A stretch of 13,352 nucleotides of DNA from NCBI GenBank assembly GCA_023254955.1, contig JALRKC010000014.1:1-13352 (forward strand), written 5' to 3'. A model generated the notes under the pieces. It did not search any database and was not told the origin of the DNA. It was given only the letters and a program-made list of their open reading frames with translations. This stretch comes from Candidatus Nanopelagicales bacterium. GTDB lineage: Bacteria; Actinomycetota; Actinomycetes; S36-B12; UBA5976. The position numbers and the translations under genes are program-made. Position 1 is the first letter of the stretch. Every line of letters starts with the position of its first letter. Shown piece after piece: positions 6,341 through 13,352 of the stretch.

Positions 6341-7203
6341 TAGAACTTAGCGATCAACTCTCGAGCTAGCCGTTGATAAGCCTTGGCTGCAGGTGACTTA
6401 GGGGCGTATTGAGTTATCGGACTCCCGGCTGCAGTAGTTTCTGGGAATTTAACGGTTCGTGAGATGACCGTTTCAAAAACTTTATCTCCAAAAGCTTCTT
6501 CGACTCTTTCTAAAACTTCTCGACCATGCACTGTTCTCGGGTCGTACATCGTGGGCAAAATTCCGATAATTTCAAGACGTGGATTAATCCGAGACTTAAT
6601 TTTTTCAACAGTTTGAGTTAATAGCGCCAATCCCCTTAAAGCAAAATATTCTGTCTCCAAAGGCACGATACAACCATCAGAAGCTGCAAGGGCATTAACT
6701 GTGAGTAGGCCTAAAGATGGTTGACAATCAATAATTATGTAGTCGTATTCATCCATTAGTGGTTTGAGTGCTATTTGCAAGGCTTGCTCTCTACCGACCT
6801 CGCTTACCAGTTGCATTTCTATAGCCGAGAGTTCGATATTGCTAGGCAACAGATCCAAATTTTCTACACCGGTACTTACTAATACGCTTTGCGCAGTAGC
6901 ATGCTCGTTTCCTAAAACATGAAACAAAGACTTTTCGAGTTGATAAACGCTAATTCCAAGGCCTACAGAAAGTGCTCCCTGAGGATCGAAATCAACTAAT
7001 AAAACTTTTCTACCATAACCAGCTAGCGCAGCTCCAAGATTGATAGTGCTCGTTGTTTTACCAACTCCACCTTTTTGATTTACAACAGAAATTACTTTTG
7101 CAGGTCCATGAGATTCCAGAGGTGCTGGTAGTGGAAAAGCGGTCGCACTTTTTTGACCCTTGGCGATTCTGGAACCATCATCTTTGACTGTTCCTGTTGC
7201 CAT
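6340..7203 (-). CDS. ParA/Soj-family ATPase linked to scpAB
   Basis: This is a deviant-Walker ATPase of the ParA/MinD superfamily that probably positions or segregates DNA or protein cargo on the nucleoid. The sequence shows KGGVGKTT (44-51) with the signature lysine, the Walker A' element LLVDFDPQG (68-76), Walker B-like YIIIDCQPSLG (155-165) and LGAALAGYGRKV between them. About 35 residues of low-complexity N-terminal extension (Ala, Gly, Lys, Pro, Ser) precede the domain. Actinobacteria carry this copy (Rv1708 in M. tuberculosis) in addition to the oriC-linked parA-parB pair, and no parB is present here. The start is supported by a perfect AGGAGG 6 nt upstream. It shares a base with scpA (TAATG), which argues for a role together with condensin; that role is inference. 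Confidence 0.92.
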   Translation of the reverse strand: MATGTVKDDGSRIAKGQKSATAFPLPAPLESHGPAKVISVVNQKGGVGKTTSTINLGAALAGYGRKVLLVDFDPQGALSVGLGISVYQLEKSLFHVLGNEHATAQSVLVSTGVENLDLLPSNIELSAIEMQLVSEVGREQALQIALKPLMDEYDYIIIDCQPSLGLLTVNALAASDGCIVPLETEYFALRGLALLTQTVEKIKSRINPRLEIIGILPTMYDPRTVHGREVLERVEEAFGDKVFETVISRTVKFPETTAAGSPITQYAPKSPAAKAYQRLARELIAKF

Positions 7204-7209
7204 TTATTG

Positions 7210-7215
7210 CCTCCT
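7210..7215 (-). promoter_or_regulatory. Strong Shine-Dalgarno of the parA gene
   Basis: A perfect AGGAGG on the minus strand, 6 nt upstream of the ATG at 7203. It is the strongest ribosome binding site in the window and fits parA being the first gene of the long tightly packed run down to position 1. Confidence 0.85.
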
Positions 7216-7218
7216 ACG

Positions 7219-7234
7219 CAACCTATCTCGGTTG
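7219..7234 (-). promoter_or_regulatory. Small hairpin in the parA leader, just upstream of the Shine-Dalgarno
   Basis: CAACC-GAGATA-GGTTG on the minus strand forms a perfect 5-bp stem with a 6-nt loop. It ends 3 nt before AGGAGG. It is not followed by a T-tract, so it is not a terminator. It could stabilise the 5' end of the mRNA or affect ribosome access, or be a chance stem; a 5-bp stem is modest evidence. Confidence 0.35.
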
Positions 7235-7245
7235 GGTTGTCAGAA

Positions 7246-7272
7246 ACTATAGTCTGTCACTAGATAATTCAA
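7246..7272 (-). promoter_or_regulatory. Candidate promoter for the parA-scpA-scpB-...-sbp run
   Basis: On the minus strand, TATAGT (7246-7251) matches the -10 consensus at five of six positions. TTGAAT (7267-7272) is a -35 candidate matching at four of six, but the spacer is 15 nt, shorter than the usual 16-18. The expected start point near 7239 would give a leader of about 36 nt containing the small hairpin and AGGAGG. It lies in the largest intergenic gap of the window (79 nt), which supports a promoter here. Confidence 0.42.
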
Positions 7273-7282
7273 TATTTACGCA

Positions 7283-8161
7283 TTAACCAGCGCGTGGATG
7301 AGCTATAAGAAATGTGTCACGTATTTGGTCAATATTCACTTTGGTGTAGATCTGAGTAGTAGTCACAACACTATGCCCAAGTAACTCCTGTACCACGCGA
7401 ATATCAGCACCTCCCGCCAGTAGGTGGGTGGCGAAAGTGTGGCGGAGCGAATGCGGCGTTAGCTCTATTGGCAAATTTGCCATTTGACCGGCGCTTTTAA
7501 TTATCAACCAGGCGGCCTGCCGGGTTATCCTCGTACCCCGTCGCGAAACCAGCAGCGCTGACTGCCTTGCTTTATTTTTTAGCAATTCTGGTCTTGCCTG
7601 AATTAGATATTTGTCCAAAGTTGTGGCTAACTCTTTTCCTATTGGAACCAGTCTTTGCTTAGCGCCCTTACCGTACTTAACTTTGATCCACTTATTTTCT
7701 AGATCAAGGTCTTCCAGATCTATTGCAATCGCCTCACTGATTCTCACTCCAGTGCCATAAAGCAATTCCAAGAGAAGTAAATTTCTAACATCACTTGGAT
7801 TATTCCTTGGCACTTGCGATAACAACGTTGTTACTTGCTCATGTGACAATGATTTAGGAAGCCGCATAACTTTATTTCGCGAATGAAGACCTGCCGTTGG
7901 GTCGTTGGTAATCAAACCATCATCGATCAGATATCTAAAAAAAGTTTTAAAACATGATAATTGTCTATCACTCGTAGAGATGGAATTTTTACTCTCGTGT
8001 AAAAAAGTTTTTATAGACTCAGCATTCAAACTACGAGATCCATCTTTCAAAAATTTGTCTAAAGCTAACAAATCATTGCGATAAGCTTCAATAGTATTTT
8101 TTGATAATCCACGTTCAATTGATAAATGTGAAATGAAAATATCTAGATGATTTGCTATCAC
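7283..8161 (-). CDS. xerD: Tyrosine recombinase XerD
   Basis: XerD resolves chromosome dimers at dif with XerC during division. The 292-residue protein has an N-terminal SAM-like core-binding domain (about 1-90, including FISHLSIERGLSKNTIEAYRNDL) and a C-terminal catalytic domain with the full set of active-site residues: R140 (GTGVRISEA), K165 (GKGAKQR), H237 and R240 (HSLRH), H263 (LLGHS) and the nucleophile Y272 (IYTK). The length and the position between pyrG/ald and parA-scpAB match the housekeeping actinobacterial enzyme rather than a phage integrase. XerC versus XerD cannot be fully separated by eye; XerD is chosen from synteny (Rv1701). The start is GTG at 8161, overlapping the ald stop as GTGA; no convincing Shine-Dalgarno is visible, so coupling to ald is likely. 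Confidence 0.93.
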   Translation of the reverse strand: MIANHLDIFISHLSIERGLSKNTIEAYRNDLLALDKFLKDGSRSLNAESIKTFLHESKNSISTSDRQLSCFKTFFRYLIDDGLITNDPTAGLHSRNKVMRLPKSLSHEQVTTLLSQVPRNNPSDVRNLLLLELLYGTGVRISEAIAIDLEDLDLENKWIKVKYGKGAKQRLVPIGKELATTLDKYLIQARPELLKNKARQSALLVSRRGTRITRQAAWLIIKSAGQMANLPIELTPHSLRHTFATHLLAGGADIRVVQELLGHSVVTTTQIYTKVNIDQIRDTFLIAHPRAG

Positions 8162-9273
8162 TTCAATATATTGGCTAGATCCGTTAGCGGAAGGTTGAAT
8201 TCATCAGACACAGCTCGCTGAGTTATCTGTCCAGCATGCACGTTTAAACCCTTAGCGAATCCGAAATCTGACTTTAGAGCTGTTTTCCAACCGATAGTTA
8301 CAAGTTTCATCACATAAGGCAATGTCGCATTTGTCAAAGCGTAGGTTGAGGTATGTGGAACTGCTCCAGGCATGTTAGCCACACAATAAAAAATAGATTC
8401 ATGAACCTTAAAAATGGGATTATCATGCGTGGTAGGACGCGAATCTTCGAAGCATCCGCCTTGATCTATTGCAATATCTACCAAAACACTTCCAGGTTTC
8501 ATTTGAGAAACAAGTTTGTTACTTACCAATTTTGGTGCTTTGGCACCGGTAACTAATACCGCTCCAATAACCAGATCGGCATCTTTGACTTGTTTTTCAA
8601 TTTGGAATTTATTGCTGATTACGCTTTTAATTCTTCCTTCAAATTGCAGATCAATTTCGCGGAGGCGGTTTATATTGTTATCTAAAATAGTGACCTGCGC
8701 ACCGAGGCCTAACGCAATTCTTGCAGAACTTAGCCCAGCAACTCCCCCTCCAATTACAACCACTCTCGCACTTTCGACAGAAGGTACTCCGGAGAGCAAC
8801 ACGCCTCTTCCTTGATTAGGCTTCATGAGCGAATTAGCTCCAACTTGACTAGCCAAACGGCCGGCAACTTCACTCATCGGAGCTAAAAGCGGTAATTGTC
8901 CGGCAGCGTCCTCAACGGTTTCATAAGCAATAGCGGTTGTACCACTATCCAATAGTGCCTGAGTGCATGGTCGGGAGGCTGCAAGATGCAGGTAAGTAAA
9001 AAGTACTTGGTCTTTTTGTAATAGCTGGTATTCACTCTCAATTGGTTCTTTAACTTTTAAGATAAGTTCCGCAGCATCCCAAATTTCTTTCTGCTTATTA
9101 ATGATTTTTGCTCCAGCAAGTTCGTAATCTTCGTTAGTGATGCTTGAACCCAGCCCCGCATTTTTTTCAACTAGCACTTGGTGGCCATGAGCAGTTAATT
9201 CATGCACTCCATCAGGAGTAATGGCGACACGAAATTCGTTATTCTTGATTTCTTTCGGAATTCCAACAATCAT
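8158..9273 (-). CDS. ald: L-alanine dehydrogenase
   Basis: The enzyme interconverts L-alanine and pyruvate plus ammonia with NAD(H), linking amino-acid nitrogen to central carbon. The 371-residue protein has the usual length and begins MIVGIPKEIKNNEFRVAITP. The functional residues fall at the positions known for the mycobacterial and cyanobacterial enzymes: R15 and K75 (substrate binding), H96 (LHLAA) and D270 (VDIAIDQGG). The Rossmann nucleotide-binding glycines are VVVIGGGVAG (171-180). The C-terminal NMPGAVPHTSTYALTNATLPY segment is characteristic. The ATG at 9273 follows an AAGGGG site. It lies 35 nt after pyrG and overlaps xerD by 4 nt. In M. tuberculosis ald is elsewhere (Rv2780). I recall it near this cluster in Streptomyces, but could not check. 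Confidence 0.96.
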   Translation of the reverse strand: MIVGIPKEIKNNEFRVAITPDGVHELTAHGHQVLVEKNAGLGSSITNEDYELAGAKIINKQKEIWDAAELILKVKEPIESEYQLLQKDQVLFTYLHLAASRPCTQALLDSGTTAIAYETVEDAAGQLPLLAPMSEVAGRLASQVGANSLMKPNQGRGVLLSGVPSVESARVVVIGGGVAGLSSARIALGLGAQVTILDNNINRLREIDLQFEGRIKSVISNKFQIEKQVKDADLVIGAVLVTGAKAPKLVSNKLVSQMKPGSVLVDIAIDQGGCFEDSRPTTHDNPIFKVHESIFYCVANMPGAVPHTSTYALTNATLPYVMKLVTIGWKTALKSDFGFAKGLNVHAGQITQRAVSDEFNLPLTDLANILK

Positions 9274-9278
9274 GCGAT

Positions 9279-9284
9279 CCCCTT
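9279..9284 (-). promoter_or_regulatory. Ribosome binding site of ald
   Basis: AAGGGG on the minus strand, 5 nt before the ATG at 9273. It lies in the 35-nt gap after pyrG, where I see no hairpin with a T-tract, so ald and xerD could be read from the pyrG transcript. Confidence 0.6.
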
Positions 9285-9308
9285 GCTATCGAGTATCTTA
9301 CAAATAGA

Positions 9309-10980
<1,672 letters not shown>

Positions 10981-10987
10981 TTACAGC

Positions 10988-12664
10988 CTACCGCGAACCG
11001 CCACTCGCCAAAGCGAGTAGTTCGTCTGCGTGTTGAAGTGCGCTCTTGCTGCCTTCAAGGCCAGCCAACATTCTTGAGAGTTCCAGCCTTCTCGCCTCAC
11101 CCTCAACAACTTTCACGCTAGTTATCACTGAAGACTTATCACTCTTTTTTTCTATGACCAAATGCTGATCAGCAAAGGCAGCAACTTGCGCTAAGTGGGT
11201 AACTACAATTACCTGGGTCGTGCTTGAAAGACTCTTAAGTCTTTTAGCTATCTCAATTGCTGCTTTACCGCCCACGCCAGCATCAATTTCGTCAAAAATC
11301 ATAACTCTATCTATCTTTGTTTTAGACATAACAACTTCAATCGCCAGCATAAGTCGAGAAAGTTCGCCACCGCTAGCGATTTTTGCGACGGGGCCTAACT
11401 TGAGTTTCCTATTTGATCTAAATAAAAAATCGATAGTTTCAACACCCGTCTCCTTGTGTTCAGAACTGAGGGTAGGTGTGCTTTGCATAAAGACTATAAA
11501 TTCGGCTTCAGGCAACATTAAAGACGCTAGTTCTTTAGTCACCGATTCGCTTATTTTTTCGGAGATATTAATTCTATTTTTAGAGATACGTTCGGCTATC
11601 TTTATTAAATTGCTTTCTGTTTCTCTTAAACTTCGTAAGAGTTCATCGCGGTACGATCCCGGGTCATTTAGTTTTGCGATTGTCAATTGCGCATTTTCTA
11701 GATTCCCAAGCACATCTTCCATGGTTGGACCATAGAGCTTAAGCAGGCGGTTGATTTTTGAGCGGCGGTCTTCCAAAGCGTTAATATCTTCAACCTCTTC
11801 AAATCTTTCACTCAATAACACGGCGCTTGAGCCTATGCCCCTAAAATTCTCCAGTAGCTCACTTACCTTTTCATTTAACAAAATAAATTCAGGGTCATTT
11901 TGATTTAGACCAGAAATAGCTCTTTGTAGTTCATTTAGCTGCGTTGATAGTTGACCTTCAGACAAATTGATAGCTAAAGATAATGCGCTTTGAATTTTTT
12001 CAATATTTTGCAGGTTATCAATCTTATTCTTTAGTAATTCATCTTCATTGATATCAGGATTAACTTCTTGTATATCTGTGATTAATTGTTGTAGTTTTTC
12101 CTTCTCTTGCATTTTGGATTCTAAGTCTGCATCTATTTCCTCAAGTGTCCCCTTTTGCTTTCGCCATTGTTTGTACATCTGGCGATGAGAATCAACAAGC
12201 TCGAGATGCTCGCTATCACCGAAACGATCAACTGCTTCGAGAGCAAAATTGGGCTTCGTCAGGTGCATTTGATCTTTTTGACCGTGAATGAAAATTAAAT
12301 CACCTGTAATTTCAGATATCAAACCAGCGGGAACAGATCTACCGCCCAAGTAGTTTCGTGTCTTAGAGTCTTTAGAAAAGCTTCTGGAAATCAAAAGTCC
12401 ATCGTCTTCTAGATCTAATTCAAAATCTTTAGCTTTTGCTTGTAAATCAGCGCCAGAAAAATCTAATTCAGCTTCCACGAGAGCTTGACTCTGTTCATCT
12501 ATCAATGACGACAGTAACTTTTTGCCAAGCAATGCATCAATCGCAGATAGGAGCATTGTCTTACCTGCGCCAGTTTCGCCAGTTAGTACAACGAATCTAT
12601 TGTTTAACTCGATATTAAATTCTTGAATTAATCCAAGATTCTTGACTCTTAAATTTCTTATCAT
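10988..12664 (-). CDS. recN: DNA repair protein RecN
   Basis: RecN is an SMC-like ATPase recruited early to double-strand breaks, acting with RecA in recombinational repair. The 558-residue protein starts MIRNLRVKNLGLI. Walker A GETGAGKT is at 29-36, the ABC signature ASGGELSRLMLAIE near 429-442, Walker B MIFDEIDAGVGG near 455-466 and the H-loop THLAQVA near 489-495. Between them (about 150-350) is a Glu-, Lys-, Leu- and Gln-rich region expected to form the short antiparallel coiled coil. The length is near the family norm. The frame opens 8 codons earlier, but the ATG at 12664 is preferred because the protein then begins as RecN does and the ATG overlaps the nadK stop as ATGA. The absence of a good Shine-Dalgarno agrees with coupling. 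A terminator-like hairpin follows the stop. Confidence 0.96.
   Translation of the reverse strand: MIRNLRVKNLGLIQEFNIELNNRFVVLTGETGAGKTMLLSAIDALLGKKLLSSLIDEQSQALVEAELDFSGADLQAKAKDFELDLEDDGLLISRSFSKDSKTRNYLGGRSVPAGLISEITGDLIFIHGQKDQMHLTKPNFALEAVDRFGDSEHLELVDSHRQMYKQWRKQKGTLEEIDADLESKMQEKEKLQQLITDIQEVNPDINEDELLKNKIDNLQNIEKIQSALSLAINLSEGQLSTQLNELQRAISGLNQNDPEFILLNEKVSELLENFRGIGSSAVLLSERFEEVEDINALEDRRSKINRLLKLYGPTMEDVLGNLENAQLTIAKLNDPGSYRDELLRSLRETESNLIKIAERISKNRINISEKISESVTKELASLMLPEAEFIVFMQSTPTLSSEHKETGVETIDFLFRSNRKLKLGPVAKIASGGELSRLMLAIEVVMSKTKIDRVMIFDEIDAGVGGKAAIEIAKRLKSLSSTTQVIVVTHLAQVAAFADQHLVIEKKSDKSSVITSVKVVEGEARRLELSRMLAGLEGSKSALQHADELLALASGGSR
11001..11020 (-). other. Perfect hairpin within the last codons of recN
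   Basis: On the minus strand ACTCGC-TTTG-GCGAGT forms a perfect 6-bp stem with a 4-nt loop, extendable to 8 bp with a T-G and a C-G pair (11001-11020). It encodes part of the LLALASGG tail of RecN and has no T-tract. It lies about 20 nt upstream of the pyrG leader hairpin, so the two stems would stand in tandem in the transcript. It may be a coincidence of coding sequence. Confidence 0.35.
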
Positions 12665-13352
12665 GTTAAATTTTTGCGAGCTCGCCAACCTGAGACCGGT
12701 AGTTGGAATTTAGCCACTAGTCGATTGGTGAAACTAGTGTCATTAAGCCGGGCGATCGGAACGCCTATGTCAGATCTAGTGATCTCAACGGTGCTACCTA
12801 TAGGTAATGGAAATTCTCTCCGACCATCTGCAACCAACATTCCTTTTGTTGAGTTGTCTGGGATGGCAACGGTAATTTTACTCTTTGGCGAGACAACTAA
12901 AGGACGTGCAAAAAGTGCATGAGCACTTATTGGCACGACTAAAATCGCTTCCACTTCTGGCCAAACCACTGGCCCACCAGCGCTAAAGGCGTAGGCGGTC
13001 GATCCGCTAGGCGTAGCGCAAACAATTCCATCTGCACCAAATTCTGAAACCGGCAATTCATCAATTGCCAAAATTAAATCAAACATATGTCCGCGAATAG
13101 TTTTTTCTATAGAAACATCGTTGAGTGCAAAGGTTTCATAGATTATTCGATCATTTTCCTTTACTTCTACTTTCAGACATAGACGATTTTCTACTTGCCA
13201 ATTCTTATCATTAACACTTTTAATCACATCAACTAAATCGCTTTGTTCAGCTTCAGCAAGAAATCCAACATGACCAAGATTGATTCCCAGAATCGGGCTG
13301 GAGTTGCCTCGCGCTGTCTCAACGGCTCTCAAAATTGTTCCATCTCCACCGG
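12661..13352 (-). CDS. nadK: NAD kinase, partial (5' end beyond the right window edge)
   Basis: The enzyme phosphorylates NAD to NADP with ATP or polyphosphate. About 229 C-terminal residues are visible of a typical 290-300. At the very edge the frame reads GGDGT (13350-13336), the catalytic and phosphate-binding motif. It continues with LGINLGHVGFLAEAE, FALNDVSIEK (the usual NE motif, here Asn-Asp), FGADGIVCATPSGSTAYAFSAGGPVVWPE, and an end resembling the M. tuberculosis enzyme (LVAKFQLPVSGWRARK). A TTG at 13332 is internal to the gene and is not its start. The stop overlaps the recN start as ATGA. The nadK-recN pairing (ppnK-recN, Rv1695-Rv1696) is typical of Actinobacteria; tlyA would be expected just upstream, outside the window. 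Confidence 0.95.
   Translation of the reverse strand, partial: GGDGTILRAVETARGNSSPILGINLGHVGFLAEAEQSDLVDVIKSVNDKNWQVENRLCLKVEVKENDRIIYETFALNDVSIEKTIRGHMFDLILAIDELPVSEFGADGIVCATPSGSTAYAFSAGGPVVWPEVEAILVVPISAHALFARPLVVSPKSKITVAIPDNSTKGMLVADGRREFPLPIGSTVEITRSDIGVPIARLNDTSFTNRLVAKFQLPVSGWRARKNLT

Noticed and set aside
1656..8161. xerD plus tRNA-Pro as signs of an integrated element with an attachment site
   Set aside because: The recombinase is a full-length housekeeping XerD in a conserved neighbourhood more than 5 kb from the tRNA, the tRNA shows no duplicated 3' end nearby, and the genes between are core genes.
9274..9308. Promoter for ald in the 35-nt gap after pyrG (TAAGAT as -10)
   Set aside because: The match is four of six, no -35 is recognisable upstream, and the gap is small enough for simple read-through from pyrG.
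11220..11735. Open frame on the plus strand (171 codons) opposite recN
   Set aside because: Serine-, leucine- and isoleucine-rich shadow translation of the recN region; the minus-strand RecN motifs explain the sequence fully.

Overview
The window is a compact stretch of bacterial chromosome. Every gene I can support lies on the minus strand, so transcription runs from position 13352 towards 1. Base composition is roughly 40% G+C by eye. The gene order nadK-recN-pyrG-(ald)-xerD-parA-scpA-scpB-rluB-(aroH)-cmk-der, followed by a pgsA-like gene, a DUF881 gene and sbp, is the one I know from Actinobacteria (compare M. tuberculosis Rv1695-Rv1713 and Rv1822-Rv1824). Together with the low G+C, the tiny intergenic spaces and the many overlapping start/stop codons, this suggests a genome-streamlined planktonic actinobacterium such as the Nanopelagicales (acI) type. 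That placement is inference from synteny, composition and protein style.

Layout in transcription order. (1) 13352-10988: NAD kinase (5' end outside the window) and recN, joined by an ATGA overlap. (2) 10987-9309: a leader with a terminator-like hairpin, then pyrG (CTP synthase), which starts with TTG inside the hairpin's T-tract. (3) 9273-7283: alanine dehydrogenase and tyrosine recombinase xerD, joined by a GTGA overlap. (4) A 79-nt gap (7282-7204) with a candidate promoter, a small hairpin and a strong Shine-Dalgarno. (5) 7203-1732: parA, scpA, scpB, rluB, aroH, cmk and der with no gap larger than 1 nt. (6) tRNA-Pro(GGG), 2 nt after der. (7) 1640-1: a pgsA-like CDP-alcohol phosphatidyltransferase, a DUF881 membrane protein and small basic protein Sbp, the last cut by the left edge of the window. 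No stretch longer than 79 nt lacks a gene.

Functionally the window combines chromosome maintenance (RecN, XerD, ParA, ScpA/ScpB), nucleotide and cofactor supply (NAD kinase, CTP synthase, cytidylate kinase), ribosome and translation (RluB, Der, tRNA-Pro), small-molecule metabolism (Ald, AroH) and envelope or division functions (PgsA-like, DUF881, Sbp). The run from parA to sbp looks like one long transcript with termination-reinitiation coupling and a tRNA inside it.

I see no defence system, mobile element, CRISPR array or other undescribed multi-gene system. The most unusual structure is the pyrG leader: a good intrinsic-terminator shape whose 3' arm contains the Shine-Dalgarno and whose T-tract contains the start codon.
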